Notes: generated by a model not told the origin, from the letters alone. 64,000 bases of DNA from Mucilaginibacter sp. (GCA_028288025.1 JAQBOM010000010.1:1-64000), one strand, 5' to 3'. Numbered from the stretch's first letter, positions 8,081 through 17,604 are shown. A program made the numbers and translations.

Positions 8081-9910
8081 ATGGCAAGAGGGCGACTGAA
8101 TAGCGGCAATGCAGCAGAAAAAGATTTACCAAAAGCAAAAATAAACGGTCAGAGCTTAAAGCAGGTTGCCCGGTTACTTTCGTATATTAAACCGTACCGG
8201 GGTCGGTTTATCGCGGCCATGTTTTTTTTGTTTTTATCGAGCCTGGTTGGGTTGTCGTTCCCGCAATTTCTGGGCGCGCTGATCGATGCGGCACAGGGAA
8301 AGCATAAGTATTCTTTTTTGCCTGCCACTTTAAATGGCATCGGCCTTATCGCCCTCACCGTTTTATTCGCTCAAGCATTTGTGTCATTTTTCAGGGTGCT
8401 GTGGTTCGTGCAGGTGGCTGAAAGATCGCTTGCCGATATCAGGCGCGATACTTATTTCAAGCTGATCACCCTCCCGATGAACTTTTTTTCGAACCGCAGG
8501 GTGGGCGAACTGAACAGCCGCATATCCGCCGACCTTTCGCAAATACAAGACGCAATAACCACTACGCTGGCCGAAATGATACGCCAGCTTATATTATTGA
8601 CAGGCGGCATCACCTTTCTGCTCATCGTATCGGCTAAACTCACGTTTACCCTGTTAATGCTAATGCCGGTGCTCATCGTTATTGCCGTTGTGTTCGGGCG
8701 TTTTATACGTAAACTTTCGCGCCAGGCGCAGGATAAACTGGCTGAATCAAATACCGTAGTTGAGGAAACCCTGCAGGGCATTGCCAGCGTTAAGGCTTTT
8801 GTAAACGAAGCATTTGAAGCCGGGCGGTATGATAAAAACCTGCGCGATGTGGTTAAACTCGCAGTAAAGGGAGCTAAGTTCAGGGGGCTATTTGCCTCTT
8901 TCGTTGTTTTTTGCCTGTTCGGGGCTATCGTCGCAGTTATCTGGTATGGGTCGATCATGGTTAGCCGACACGAGTTAACAATTGGCCAACTCACCGAATT
9001 TGTAATTTACGGCATATTTGTGGCCGCTTCCATGGGCAGCTTCCCCGAGCTATACGCCAATATGCAAAAGGCAGTTGGCGCCAGCGAACGGGTGCTCGAA
9101 ATTTTAGACGAAGAAGGCGAAGATGTTTCTATCCGCGAAAGCGACAATGTCATTAAACAAAAAATATCTGGCGACCTTTCTTTTTCGAATATCGTTTTCG
9201 CCTACCTTTCCCGGCCGGAGCTTACCGTTTTAAATGATATTTCTTTCGATGCCGCCGCCGGGCAAAAGGTGGCGATAGTGGGGCCAAGCGGATCGGGCAA
9301 ATCGACTATGGCTGCTTTGATCCTTCAGTTTTATCACCCGCAAAGTGGCACCATATTGTTCGACGGAAAACCTGCCGCTGAGTACGCACTGACCGATATA
9401 CGTAACCAGGTAGCGATAGTGCCGCAGGATGTAATGCTGTTTGGCGGAACCATACGCGAAAACATCGCTTACGGCAAACTAAGCGCATCCAATGATGAAA
9501 TCATCCAGGCCGCTCAGCGCGCCAACGCGCACCAGTTTATCACTTCTTTTCCTGAAGCGTATGAAACCATAGTAGGCGAACGCGGCGTGAAATTATCAGG
9601 TGGCCAGCGGCAACGAATTGCTATAGCAAGAGCGCTGTTGAAGAATCCTTCGATACTGATATTGGATGAAGCCACATCCTCCCTCGACTCAGAGTCTGAA
9701 CGCCTCGTTCAGGAAGCTCTCGAAGAGCTGATGAAAAACAGGACGTCGATCATTATTGCTCATCGTTTGTCGACCATACGCGAGGTCGACAAGATCATCG
9801 TGCTGGAAAAAGGCAAGATCATAGAGTCGGGCAACCACCAGGAGCTGATGACCAATGAACAGGGACTTTATCGCTATTTGAGTGGTTTACAGTTTGATGT
9901 GAGTATGTAA
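8081..9910 (+). CDS. ABC exporter, fused permease and ATPase (MsbA/multidrug type)
   Basis: The 609-aa half-transporter has a six-helix transmembrane domain (about 25-330) and a C-terminal nucleotide-binding domain. Visible motifs are Walker A GPSGSGKS (401-408), signature LSGGQ (505-509) followed by RQRIAIARAL, Walker B ILILDEATSSLD, and the H-loop IIAHRLSTI. All catalytic residues are present, so a homodimer should be active. The substrate cannot be read from sequence: lipid A (MsbA) or drug export are the usual options. It stands alone between the small membrane protein and hicBA. Confidence 0.9.
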   Translation: MARGRLNSGNAAEKDLPKAKINGQSLKQVARLLSYIKPYRGRFIAAMFFLFLSSLVGLSFPQFLGALIDAAQGKHKYSFLPATLNGIGLIALTVLFAQAFVSFFRVLWFVQVAERSLADIRRDTYFKLITLPMNFFSNRRVGELNSRISADLSQIQDAITTTLAEMIRQLILLTGGITFLLIVSAKLTFTLLMLMPVLIVIAVVFGRFIRKLSRQAQDKLAESNTVVEETLQGIASVKAFVNEAFEAGRYDKNLRDVVKLAVKGAKFRGLFASFVVFCLFGAIVAVIWYGSIMVSRHELTIGQLTEFVIYGIFVAASMGSFPELYANMQKAVGASERVLEILDEEGEDVSIRESDNVIKQKISGDLSFSNIVFAYLSRPELTVLNDISFDAAAGQKVAIVGPSGSGKSTMAALILQFYHPQSGTILFDGKPAAEYALTDIRNQVAIVPQDVMLFGGTIRENIAYGKLSASNDEIIQAAQRANAHQFITSFPEAYETIVGERGVKLSGGQRQRIAIARALLKNPSILILDEATSSLDSESERLVQEALEELMKNRTSIIIAHRLSTIREVDKIIVLEKGKIIESGNHQELMTNEQGLYRYLSGLQFDVSM

Positions 9911-9928
9911 TTATTGCATAATTTTTGC

Positions 9929-9936
9929 TAAATTTG
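9929..9936 (+). promoter_or_regulatory. Candidate -7 element for hicBA
   Basis: TAAATTTG fits the TAnnTTTG consensus and ends 14 nt before the hicB start codon. I see no clear TTTG at the -33 position. A purine-rich stretch GAGAAAAGGAAT lies between it and the ATG and could act as a ribosome-binding site. Confidence 0.4.
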
Positions 9937-9950
9937 AGAAAAGGAATAAC

Positions 9951-10169
9951 ATGAAAACTATTCAAATCAATAATGCTGTTTGGAAAGAAGGGGATTACTT
10001 TGTTGCCCAGTGTTTAAATATTGATATATCTAGTTTCGGAGATACAAAAGGAGAAGCATTGTCTAATTTGCAGGAGGCTTTGGAATTGTATTTTGAAGAT
10101 AATGAAGACCCCCAGATCACTGTTATCGAGAAACCCGAAATAGTTGGCTCCGTACTAACATATGCCTAA
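9951..10169 (+). CDS. hicB: HicB-like antitoxin
   Basis: Antitoxin of a type II HicAB pair; it binds and blocks the HicA RNase. The 72-aa protein has the partial RNase H-like fold of HicB, seen in the motif EGDYFVAQCLNIDISSFGDT and the helix GEALSNLQEALELYFED. It lacks an obvious C-terminal DNA-binding domain, so autoregulation is uncertain. The order is antitoxin first, toxin second. Its end overlaps the toxin start by 8 bp, which fits coupled translation. Confidence 0.85.
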   Translation: MKTIQINNAVWKEGDYFVAQCLNIDISSFGDTKGEALSNLQEALELYFEDNEDPQITVIEKPEIVGSVLTYA

Positions 10170-10374
10170 ACTTTATTCCTCTTCACATATCCTCAAAGTG
10201 CTGGATAAGCATGGTTTTGTTTTTATTTCTCAAAAAGGAAGCCATATTAAACTTCGAAAAAGCGGCGAGGTGACTTTAACAGTTATAGTTCCCGCTAATA
10301 GAAAAGAGATCCCTGCCGGAACGTTTCATTCCATTTTACGTCAGTCGGCTCTCACCGAGGGTGATTTTAAATGA
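10162..10374 (+). CDS. hicA: HicA-like mRNA interferase toxin
   Basis: Small (70 aa) double-stranded-RNA-binding-fold RNase that cleaves mRNA when free of HicB. The fold is indicated by LKVLDKHGFVFISQKGSHIKL, with H28 of the GSH motif as the expected catalytic residue, followed by a VPANRKEIPAGT segment typical of HicA. The gene appears intact. It ends 36 bp before lepA, which has its own -7 element. Confidence 0.88.
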   Translation: MPKLYSSSHILKVLDKHGFVFISQKGSHIKLRKSGEVTLTVIVPANRKEIPAGTFHSILRQSALTEGDFK

Positions 10375-10395
10375 CGATTTATCCCCCTAAAACGC

Positions 10396-10403
10396 TACTT
10401 TTG
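10396..10403 (+). promoter_or_regulatory. Candidate -7 element very close to the lepA start
   Basis: TACTTTTG matches TAnnTTTG and ends only 7 nt before the lepA ATG at 10411. If used, transcription would begin at or next to the start codon, giving a leaderless or nearly leaderless mRNA. No good -33 element is seen. Confidence 0.4.
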
Positions 10404-10410
10404 CGCTTCA

Positions 10411-12198
10411 ATGGAACACATTCGTAATTTTTGTATTATAGCCCATATCGACCACGGTAAAAGCACGCTAGCCGACCGGTTGCTCGAATATACCAATACC
10501 ATAACTCAACGCGAGTCGCAGGCGCAACTGCTTGATGATATGGACCTGGAACGCGAGCGGGGTATTACCATAAAGAGCCATGCCATACAAATGGATTATG
10601 AGCTTGACGGACAAAAATATATACTTAACCTGATAGATACGCCCGGGCACGTGGACTTCTCTTATGAAGTTTCGCGGTCGATTGCCGCCTGTGAAGGCGC
10701 ATTGCTTATCGTTGATGCGGCCCAGGGTATACAGGCGCAAACCATTTCCAACCTTTACCTGGCATTGGAAAACGATTTGGAAATTATCCCTATCCTCAAT
10801 AAAATGGACCTTCCCGGCGCTATGCCCGAGGAGGTTAAAGACCAGATAGTGGAGTTGATAGGCTGCAAACGGGAAGAAATATTAGCAGCTTCAGGTAAAA
10901 CAGGAATGGGTGTGCACGATATATTGCGCGCCATTGTTGAGCGTGTGCCCCACCCCGTTGGCGACCCGAAAGCGCCTTTGCAGGCTTTGATATTTGATTC
11001 CGTATTTAACTCGTTCCGCGGCATTGTAGCTTATTTTAAAGTGGTAAACGGCGAAATACGCAAAGGCGACAAAGTAAAATTCTTTGCTACCGAAAAGCAA
11101 TATAACGCCGATGAGGTAGGCACATTAAAATTAAAGCAGTCGCCACGGGATATTATAAAAACCGGGGATGTAGGTTATATCATTTCCGGCATTAAAGAGG
11201 CCCGGGAAGTGAAAGTTGGCGATACCATTACGCATGTTGACCGCCCTTGTGAAGCGGGCATACAAGGTTTTGAAGAGGTAAAACCAATGGTATTTGCCGG
11301 TATTTACCCGGTAGATACTGAAGATTACGAAGAGCTGCGCGACTCGATGGGTAAACTGCAGCTCAACGATGCCGCTTTGGTTTACGAACCGGAATCATCT
11401 GCTGCCTTAGGCTTCGGTTTTCGCTGCGGGTTTTTAGGGATGCTCCATATGGAGATCATCCAGGAACGGCTTGAGCGCGAATTTGATATGACGGTTATCA
11501 CGACCGTGCCGAACGTATCCTACATGGCTTACACCACCAAAGGCGAGGCGGTTACCGTGAATAACCCATCCGATCTGCCCGACCCAAGCCGGATTGATTA
11601 CGTGGAGGAGCCTTATATTAAAGCAACCATTATTACCAAATCGGAGTTTGTTGGGCCGGTGATGTCGCTGTGTATCCAAAAACGGGGGTTTATTAAAAAC
11701 CAGTCGTATTTAACTTCCGACCGCGTTGAGCTGATATTTGAAATGCCAATGGGCGAGATCGTTTTTGATTTTTATGATAAGCTGAAGACCATCTCAAAAG
11801 GATATGCTTCATTTGATTATCACCAGATCGGATACCGGCAGTCGGATCTTGTTCGATTAGATATCCGCCTGAATGCTGAACCAGTAGATGCATTATCGTC
11901 ATTGATTTTCCGGGGCAACTCGTATGATTTTGGAAAAAAGATCTGCGAAAAGCTGCGTGAGCTCATACCGCGGCAGCAATTTGAAATTATTATACAGGCA
12001 TCCATCGGCGCCAAGATAATTGCCCGCGAGACGGTAAAAGCCCTGCGTAAGGATGTAACTGCTAAATGTTATGGTGGTGATATATCGCGTAAACGCAAGT
12101 TGCTCGAAAAACAGAAAAAAGGTAAAAAACGCATGCGCCAGGTAGGCAATGTTGAAATACCGCAGTCCGCATTTATGGCGGTTTTAAAATTGGACTAG
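10411..12198 (+). CDS. lepA: Elongation factor 4 (LepA)
   Basis: Ribosome-associated GTPase that affects initiation and back-translocation. The 595-aa length is standard. G1 is AHIDHGKST (11-19), G3 is DTPGHVDF and G4 is NKMD. The C-terminal LepA-specific domain ends with the typical [16 protein letters not shown] and VEIPQSAF motifs. The ATG at 10411 matches the usual N-terminus ([19 protein letters not shown]). Confidence 0.98.
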   Translation: MEHIRNFCIIAHIDHGKSTLADRLLEYTNTITQRESQAQLLDDMDLERERGITIKSHAIQMDYELDGQKYILNLIDTPGHVDFSYEVSRSIAACEGALLIVDAAQGIQAQTISNLYLALENDLEIIPILNKMDLPGAMPEEVKDQIVELIGCKREEILAASGKTGMGVHDILRAIVERVPHPVGDPKAPLQALIFDSVFNSFRGIVAYFKVVNGEIRKGDKVKFFATEKQYNADEVGTLKLKQSPRDIIKTGDVGYIISGIKEAREVKVGDTITHVDRPCEAGIQGFEEVKPMVFAGIYPVDTEDYEELRDSMGKLQLNDAALVYEPESSAALGFGFRCGFLGMLHMEIIQERLEREFDMTVITTVPNVSYMAYTTKGEAVTVNNPSDLPDPSRIDYVEEPYIKATIITKSEFVGPVMSLCIQKRGFIKNQSYLTSDRVELIFEMPMGEIVFDFYDKLKTISKGYASFDYHQIGYRQSDLVRLDIRLNAEPVDALSSLIFRGNSYDFGKKICEKLRELIPRQQFEIIIQASIGAKIIARETVKALRKDVTAKCYGGDISRKRKLLEKQKKGKKRMRQVGNVEIPQSAFMAVLKLD

Positions 12199-12213
12199 TG
12201 TTAGAACAAGATG

Positions 12214-12278
12214 CAAGAATCAAGAGACAAGATTATTTTCTTTGATTTGCAGTCTTGGTTCCTGGCTCTTTATTCTTG
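12214..12278. repeat. Imperfect inverted word repeat between lepA and folD
   Basis: CAAGAATCAAGAGAC (12214-12228) pairs with GGCTCTTTATTCTTG (12264-12278) at 13 of 15 positions. The left arm is purine-rich and the right arm pyrimidine-rich, as at other junctions. The right-arm words run up to the folD start codon at 12287. Confidence 0.6.
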
Positions 12279-12286
12279 ACTCTTAT

Positions 12287-13168
12287 ATGAAATTACTCAA
12301 CGGAAAATACGTATCTGAAAAACTTAAAGGCGAAATAGCCGAAGGCGCAGCAAAACTATTGGCGCAAACCGGGCGCAAACCACACCTGGTAGCAGTGCTC
12401 GTTGGTCACGACGGTGGCAGCGAAACCTATGTAGCGAGTAAGATAAAAAACTGCGAACAGGTTGGTTTTAAATCATCATTAGTGCGCTATGAAGATACCG
12501 TAACCGAGGACGAATTACTGAAAAAGGTTGCCGAACTTAACGCTGATGCGGATATTGACGGCATAATTGTACAATTGCCGCTGCCTAAACACATCGATCC
12601 TGAAAAAGTAACTGAACGGATAGACCACCGAAAAGATGTTGACGGCTTCCACCCGATTAACCTGGGCCGGATGCAACGGAACCTGCCGTCGTTTATCCCG
12701 GCTACACCGTATGGCATTACGCTAATGTTAAAGGAATACGGTATTGATACGGTCGGCAAACATTGCGTGGTGGTTGGCCGCAGTAATATCGTGGGTTCGC
12801 CGATCAGTATCTTAATGGCGCGCAATACTTACCCTGGTAACTGCACGGTTACTATCTGCCATAGCCGTACGCCCAATATTAAGGAAATTACACTGCAGGC
12901 CGATATCCTGATCGTAGCCATCGGCAAAAAGAATTTTATTACCGCGGATATGGTAAAAGATGGTGTGGTTGTAGTGGACGTGGGTATGAACCGGGAAACC
13001 TCAACAGTTACAAAATCCGGTTTCAAGCTTTACGGCGATGTGGATTTTGACAACGTTGCCCCAAAATCATCATGGATAACACCGGTACCCGGTGGGGTTG
13101 GTTTGATGACCATTATCGGGTTATTGAAAAACACCTTGTTATCAGCAAATAAAGAGATTTACGGTTAG
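12287..13168 (+). CDS. folD: Bifunctional methylene-THF dehydrogenase / methenyl-THF cyclohydrolase
   Basis: Enzyme of one-carbon metabolism that interconverts 5,10-methylene-THF, methenyl-THF and 10-formyl-THF using NADP. The 293-aa protein carries the catalytic [14 protein letters not shown] motif with the conserved Tyr and Lys, QLPLPKHID, the nucleotide-binding [11 protein letters not shown], and the C-terminal signature [11 protein letters not shown]. The open frame extends upstream to a TTG at 12242, but those codons lie in the repeat spacer. The ATG at 12287 fits the family start ([14 protein letters not shown]). Confidence 0.97.
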   Translation: MKLLNGKYVSEKLKGEIAEGAAKLLAQTGRKPHLVAVLVGHDGGSETYVASKIKNCEQVGFKSSLVRYEDTVTEDELLKKVAELNADADIDGIIVQLPLPKHIDPEKVTERIDHRKDVDGFHPINLGRMQRNLPSFIPATPYGITLMLKEYGIDTVGKHCVVVGRSNIVGSPISILMARNTYPGNCTVTICHSRTPNIKEITLQADILIVAIGKKNFITADMVKDGVVVVDVGMNRETSTVTKSGFKLYGDVDFDNVAPKSSWITPVPGGVGLMTIIGLLKNTLLSANKEIYG

Positions 13169-13270
13169 TTGTAAAGGTTGTAAGAGTTAAATGTTGTAAG
13201 GAGTCAGAGTAGTTAGGGTTTGCTTTTAACATTTACAACCCTTTTAACGTCTACAACCCCTTCCAACAAC
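13169..13270. repeat. GTTGTAA / TTACAAC word array between convergent folD and lipoprotein gene
   Basis: Left-type words (GTTGTAAAGGTTGTAAG, GTTAAATGTTGTAAGG) begin at the folD stop. Right-type words (TTTTAACATTTACAACC, CTACAACCCC, CCAACAACC) fill the part near the stop of the leftward gene. The whole spacer can fold as a long hairpin. The same word family recurs at 37605-37707 and 40173-40224. Confidence 0.6.
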
Positions 13271-13276
13271 CAACGA

Positions 13277-14041
13277 TCAGAAATCTATCTTCAAATTCAT
13301 TACGGATGGGTTTTTTATCACATCGTCCATATTGGTTACAAGCGTAACTCGTTTTCTATCGGCGGATACAATGGCTTTGGGATTATTTACCTTCTTTACC
13401 GGCTTGGCAAAATTCAGGACAACTTTGTATGGCATATCTATCAGCATAGCCTTTGCAACAGCGAAGGTAGACTGGGTTTTCTTTAAAAAACTATTAAATT
13501 TCCCCTTGTCAATTACCCTATAAAATTTATGTGGTGTTATTTCGTAGGAGTAATAATCCTCACCCGCTACAAGCTGTTGCGCATCAAAATCCCGGGAGTT
13601 TTTGTTGTTTTTTGTAATGGCCTTTAACTGACTATCCATTGAAATTTTAGAAAGGTGTTTCAAGTAATAGGCCAGGTCTTTCGAATTTTTTGCCAAGTGG
13701 TTAATACTCACCTTCATAAGGCTCTTTTTGAGATCCATTTTTATAGAGAGGTTACTACTTTTAGCCATATTAGCCTCGTCAAAAGTCATACGTTGCTGGG
13801 TACTATCCGGAAGTGCAGTATAAAAGTTAAGCGTAGTATCCTTAACCATGCTGAATTGCGGAGTTTCCTTAACCGAGTCAGCCATCAGGTTCATTAATAC
13901 CGAAACGGCGTGGCTCATATCGAAAGCGTAAACCACGTTACACGAGCCATCGGGTTTAAAATCGTAATGTTCTTCTATATCTACACATGAAGAGCAGCAA
14001 AGCAATACGAAAAACAGACTGAGGTAGTAAAGTTTTTTCAT
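13277..14041 (-). CDS. Predicted lipoprotein of unknown function
   Basis: The 254-aa protein begins with a lipoprotein signal: a hydrophobic stretch followed by CCSSC near residues 15-19, the last Cys being a likely lipidation site. The mature part starts with a motif VDIEEHYDFKPDGSCNVVYAFDMSHAV, seen in Bacteroidota lipoproteins of unknown role. The rest is a mixed alpha/beta sequence without motifs I can assign. It is probably attached to the outer membrane. It is divergent from queE, with a word-type inverted repeat between them. Confidence 0.75.
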   Translation of the reverse strand: MKKLYYLSLFFVLLCCSSCVDIEEHYDFKPDGSCNVVYAFDMSHAVSVLMNLMADSVKETPQFSMVKDTTLNFYTALPDSTQQRMTFDEANMAKSSNLSIKMDLKKSLMKVSINHLAKNSKDLAYYLKHLSKISMDSQLKAITKNNKNSRDFDAQQLVAGEDYYSYEITPHKFYRVIDKGKFNSFLKKTQSTFAVAKAMLIDMPYKVVLNFAKPVKKVNNPKAIVSADRKRVTLVTNMDDVIKNPSVMNLKIDF

Positions 14042-14069
14042 AAAGCAAATTTTAAGTAATGATAGTAAA

Positions 14070-14179
14070 AAAAGGTGAAAGGCAAAAGCTAAAAAAGAAA
14101 GGTTTTTTTTAATTTATTAACTATTGGTTTGATTTTGATGTTTGCCCTTTTACCTTTCGCCTTTATCCTTTCACCTTTT
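14070..14179. repeat. AGGTGAAAGG / CCTTTCACCT inverted word repeat in a divergent spacer
   Basis: AAAAGGTGAAAGG (14070-14082) and CCTTTCACCTTTT (14167-14179) are a perfect 13-bp inverted pair. More left-type words (GGCAAAAG, AAGAAAGG) and right-type words (CCTTTTACCTTTCGCC) lie between. The spacer separates two divergent genes, so simple termination cannot explain it. It shares words with the spacer at 16766-16860. Confidence 0.75.
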
Positions 14180-14184
14180 ATGCG

Positions 14185-14192
14185 TAAATTTG
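14185..14192 (+). promoter_or_regulatory. Candidate -7 element for queE
   Basis: TAAATTTG matches TAnnTTTG and ends 10 nt before the queE ATG at 14203, which would give a very short leader. No clear -33 TTTG is present at the usual distance; that space is taken by the CCTTTCACCT repeat arm. Confidence 0.4.
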
Positions 14193-14202
14193 CCGCTTAA
14201 TT

Positions 14203-14826
14203 ATGGCACACCAGATTCCGGATGATGGCTCCCTGCTTCCTTTAATGGAAGAATTTTACACGATACAAGGCGAAGGATACCATACAGGCAAGGCTGCTTA
14301 TTTTATACGGCTTGGCGGCTGCGACGTAGGCTGCCACTGGTGCGATGTAAAAGAAAGCTGGAATGCCGAACTACATGCGCTTACTGCTGCTGATGCAATA
14401 GTTCAAAATGCGTCTAAACACCCTTCAAAAGCGGTAGTTGTAACCGGCGGCGAACCACTGATCTATAACCTGGATTATTTGACGTTGGGCCTTCAAAGAG
14501 CCGGTATTAAAACGTTCATCGAAACTTCCGGCGCTTACCCGCTATCCGGCCATTGGGACTGGATATGCTTGTCGCCAAAAAAGTTCAAAGCCCCTACCCT
14601 GCAGGTTGCCGCACATGCTAACGAATTGAAAGTGATCATATTCAATAAATCGGACTTTGCATTTGCCGAGGAAAATGCAAAAAAGGTATCTGCCGACTGC
14701 AAATTGTATTTACAGCCCGAGTGGTCAAAATCCAAAGAAATGACGCCACTTATTGTGGATTATGTAATGAATAATCCGCAATGGGAAATATCGCTGCAAA
14801 CACACAAATACTTAAATATTCCTTAA
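14203..14826 (+). CDS. queE: 7-carboxy-7-deazaguanine synthase
   Basis: Radical SAM enzyme that converts 6-carboxy-tetrahydropterin to 7-carboxy-7-deazaguanine in preQ0/queuosine synthesis. The 207-aa protein has the QueE N-terminal motif EEFYTIQGEGYHTGK. The iron-sulfur cysteines are C40, C44 and C47 in GGCDVGCHWCDVK, and a VVTGGEPLIY glycine motif follows. No other queuosine genes (queC, queD, queF) are adjacent. Confidence 0.94.
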   Translation: MAHQIPDDGSLLPLMEEFYTIQGEGYHTGKAAYFIRLGGCDVGCHWCDVKESWNAELHALTAADAIVQNASKHPSKAVVVTGGEPLIYNLDYLTLGLQRAGIKTFIETSGAYPLSGHWDWICLSPKKFKAPTLQVAAHANELKVIIFNKSDFAFAEENAKKVSADCKLYLQPEWSKSKEMTPLIVDYVMNNPQWEISLQTHKYLNIP

Positions 14827-14868
14827 TATATTCGTAACTTCGGTTACAAAACCTATATATAAACACGA

Positions 14869-16767
14869 ATGAGAACAGCGTTCTTCTCGCTTCTATTGGT
14901 TTGTTTGTCCGTTTTTGCATTCGCCCAAAGGCAGTATAGTACTACAGATAGAGAAGCCATAAAATATTATGCTATGGCGGCCCAAAGCCTGGATGAGCAC
15001 TTATATGAAATCGCTGTTGAGCAATTACAGAAGGCCATTCACGCTGATGATAAGTTTGTGGAAGCCCACATGCAGCTGGGCGATATATTCCGGCAGATGC
15101 GGAAACATAAGCCGGCTGTTGAGCAGTTTCGCAAAGTTATTCAGCTAAGCCCCGACTTTAGTAGCAGTGTTTACGTCAAACTGGGCGATGAAGAGATCAG
15201 CGATGCCCAATATCCCGAGGCGCAACAGCACCTTGAAAAGTACATCAGCTACCCGAATATCACCCCACAGGGTAATATGCACGCCAGGAAACTGATTGCC
15301 GACTGTAAATTCAGCATCCAGGCACTACTGCACCCGGTTCCTTTTAAACCGGTAAACATGGGCCCCGAAATTAATACCGCTGACGATGAATACCTGCCGG
15401 TTGCCACGGCTGATGAAGGAGAACTGATATTTACCCGCAAAATAGGTAATAACGAAGACTTTTATAAAAGCCTTAAACTCAATGGCAAATGGCTAAGAGC
15501 TACCTATTTGAGCGACCAGATCAATACTCCGCAATACAACGAGGGTGCGCAATCCATCTCGCAGGACGGCAAATATTTATTTTTTACGGGTTGCAACCGC
15601 CCGGATGGATTGGGCAGGTGCGATATTTATATAGCACAAAAAAAAGGAGATGACTGGGGCAAGCCGTTTGATTTAAGTCCGCCAATAAATACTGCGGGTT
15701 GGGAATCACAACCTTCAATAAGCGCCGACGGACGGACACTTTATTTTGTAAGCAACCGCAAGGGTGGTTACGGCGGCTATGATATCTGGAGGTCTACTAT
15801 AACCTCAAATGGCTGGGGGGAGCCGGAAAACCTTGGGCCTAATATTAATACTTCATATGATGAGCAATCGCCATTTATTCACCCGGATGACAGTACGCTA
15901 TACTTTAGCTCAAACGGCTGGCCCGGCATGGGCGGAAAAGACTTATTTGTAAGTCGCCTCGGAAAAGATGGCAAATGGCAAAAGCCCGAGAATATGGGTT
16001 ATCCGATAAATTCAAGCGGAGATGAAAACGGCCTGTCTGTTACAGCAAACGGCGCTTTTGCTTTCTTTTCGTCAAACAATTTAAATGGCTACGGCGGGTA
16101 CGACATTTATACATTTGAACTGCCCCGCAGTATGCGGCCGCACATGGTAACTTATGTGAAAGGCAAAGTGCTTGATGTTAAATCGAAAGTACCATTAGAA
16201 GCTGCTGTCGAAATTATCGACCTGCAAAAAAATCAGCCTGTTTACCAGGATTACAGCGACCCTGTGCAGGGAAATTTTTTGGCCACGCTTACTTCGGGTA
16301 AAAACTATGGTTTAAATATTTCGAAAAGCGGATATCTGTTTTATTCGGAGAACTTCTCGCTTATCGGGCACGAGGCTAAAAATCCGTTTAATATTTCAGT
16401 CCTGTTGCAACCCATCGAAATCGGGAATAAAGTTGTACTGAACAATATATTTTTCGATACCAATAAATTTGATCTTAAACCCGAATCAATTGCCGAGCTT
16501 CAAAAACTGGTGGAGTTTTTAACGGTAAATCCAACTGTGCACATTGAAATATCAGGCCATACGGATAACGTGGGGAACGACCAATTAAATCAAACACTTT
16601 CGGAGAACCGCGCAAAAGCAGTATATGAGTACTTGATTGCTAGCCAGGTTACCCCGGCGCGTCTTGTTTTTAAAGGTTACGGAAAAACACAGCCTATCGC
16701 ACCCAACACATCTGAAGAAGGTCGTAAAAAGAACCGCCGCACTGAGTTTATGATTATAGCTAAATAA
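14869..16767 (+). CDS. OmpA-family protein with TPR, PD40 and carboxypeptidase-regulatory domains (PorE-like)
   Basis: The 632-aa protein has a signal peptide ending near AFAQ (about residue 19) and TPR-like helices (about 25-130). A PD40/WD40-type propeller follows (about 155-430), with repeated motifs such as GRTLYFVSNRKGGYGGYDIW. Then come a carboxypeptidase-regulatory-like domain (about 435-515) and a C-terminal OmpA peptidoglycan-binding domain with HTDN (564-567) and NRR (622-624). This order is that of PorE (PG1058), a type IX secretion component that links the machine to peptidoglycan. Related OmpA proteins outside T9SS share the layout, so PorE identity is likely but not certain. Confidence 0.82.
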   Translation: MRTAFFSLLLVCLSVFAFAQRQYSTTDREAIKYYAMAAQSLDEHLYEIAVEQLQKAIHADDKFVEAHMQLGDIFRQMRKHKPAVEQFRKVIQLSPDFSSSVYVKLGDEEISDAQYPEAQQHLEKYISYPNITPQGNMHARKLIADCKFSIQALLHPVPFKPVNMGPEINTADDEYLPVATADEGELIFTRKIGNNEDFYKSLKLNGKWLRATYLSDQINTPQYNEGAQSISQDGKYLFFTGCNRPDGLGRCDIYIAQKKGDDWGKPFDLSPPINTAGWESQPSISADGRTLYFVSNRKGGYGGYDIWRSTITSNGWGEPENLGPNINTSYDEQSPFIHPDDSTLYFSSNGWPGMGGKDLFVSRLGKDGKWQKPENMGYPINSSGDENGLSVTANGAFAFFSSNNLNGYGGYDIYTFELPRSMRPHMVTYVKGKVLDVKSKVPLEAAVEIIDLQKNQPVYQDYSDPVQGNFLATLTSGKNYGLNISKSGYLFYSENFSLIGHEAKNPFNISVLLQPIEIGNKVVLNNIFFDTNKFDLKPESIAELQKLVEFLTVNPTVHIEISGHTDNVGNDQLNQTLSENRAKAVYEYLIASQVTPARLVFKGYGKTQPIAPNTSEEGRKKNRRTEFMIIAK

Positions 16768-16860
16768 GGCGAAAGGTTGAAACTATCGCTATAGCCGCAT
16801 CCGAAGCAACCTTTTACCTTTGGCCTTTCGCCTTTAACCTTTATTTTCGCCTTTCGCCTT
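16766..16860. repeat. AAGGCGAAAGG / CCTTTCGCCTT word repeats
   Basis: The left copy AAGGCGAAAGG (16766-16776) overlaps the stop codon of the OmpA gene. It has two perfect inverted copies, at 16824-16834 and 16850-16860. Intervening words (CCTTTTACCTTTGG, CCTTTAACC) are variants of the right arm. Two alternative hairpins are possible. The word family is shared with the spacer at 14070-14179. Confidence 0.75.
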
Positions 16861-16874
16861 TAACCGAATTAAAA

Positions 16875-17519
16875 ATGAAAACCGGGTTTATTGCTTTCTT
16901 CATCCTTATTTTATGTTCATGCACGGCTGTTTATAAAACCATGAACGCCGGTAAACCCTGGCAAAATAAAACACAGCAGATACCGGGACGGATTGAGTGC
17001 GAATACTATAATGCAGGCGGCGAGGGGATTGCTTATCACGACTCGGATAGTATTAATAACGGAAGCGGAAAACTTAATCCTGCAAACGGCAATTATCTGA
17101 ATGAGTTTCGCATGCGCGAAGGAGTTGATATTTCGTACACCAAGTTGCACGATATAGATAATAATCCCTTTAACAAAGTGCCGAGAGACATGGATAAATT
17201 ATATGTAGGTTGGACACATCCCGGCGAATGGATCAATTATACAGTAAGGGTTCATGAAACGCGTGTTTATACGGTTGGCTTAATGTATACCGCCAATGGC
17301 GATGGTGTGATCTCGCTTGATATGGATGGTAAAAACATATCAAGTCCGCTTAACGTAACCTCTACACATGACAACCGCGATACGGTTCAATGGCGACAGT
17401 GGCATCATTGGAATAAATTAGTCCTGGGGTCAGTCACACTAAAAAAGGGCGTCCATATCCTCACTCTGCATGTGGTAGCCAATGGAAATATGAATTTTGA
17501 TTATTTAGAGTTTAAATAA
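16875..17519 (+). CDS. Lipoprotein with CBM6-like carbohydrate-binding module
   Basis: The 214-aa protein has a short lipoprotein signal with Cys at 14 and 16 (LILCSC). The mature part resembles a family 6 carbohydrate-binding module: EYYNAGGEGIAYHD, then a Gly/Asn-rich segment, then YVGWTHPGEWINYTVRV and a C-terminal WNKLVLGSVTLKKGVHILTLHV strand pair. No catalytic domain is attached, so it probably presents a sugar-binding surface at the outer membrane. It follows the OmpA gene in the same direction after a repeat-filled spacer of about 105 bp, and converges on recQ. Confidence 0.78.
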   Translation: MKTGFIAFFILILCSCTAVYKTMNAGKPWQNKTQQIPGRIECEYYNAGGEGIAYHDSDSINNGSGKLNPANGNYLNEFRMREGVDISYTKLHDIDNNPFNKVPRDMDKLYVGWTHPGEWINYTVRVHETRVYTVGLMYTANGDGVISLDMDGKNISSPLNVTSTHDNRDTVQWRQWHHWNKLVLGSVTLKKGVHILTLHVVANGNMNFDYLEFK

Positions 17520-17521
17520 AA

Positions 17522-17593
17522 AAGGACAGGTACGAAATGTACCTATCCTTGTAATAGCTTTTATATTTGACCACTTTTGAAAAGTGGTCAAAT
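17522..17593. terminator. Two hairpins between convergent CBM6-lipoprotein gene and recQ
   Basis: First stem: AAGGACAGGTAC (17522-17533) with GTACCTATCCTT (17539-17550), 11 of 12 pairs, 5-nt loop. Second stem: TTTGACCACTTTT (17566-17578) with AAAAGTGGTCAAA (17581-17593), perfect, 2-nt loop. They begin 3 nt after the upstream stop codon and lie where both convergent transcripts should end. Confidence 0.75.
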
Positions 17594-17604
17594 CTTCAAA
17601 ATCA

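Noticed and set aside
8452-8994. 180-codon open frame on the - strand
   Set aside because: Antisense to the permease domain of the ABC exporter; Ser/Thr-rich shadow translation.
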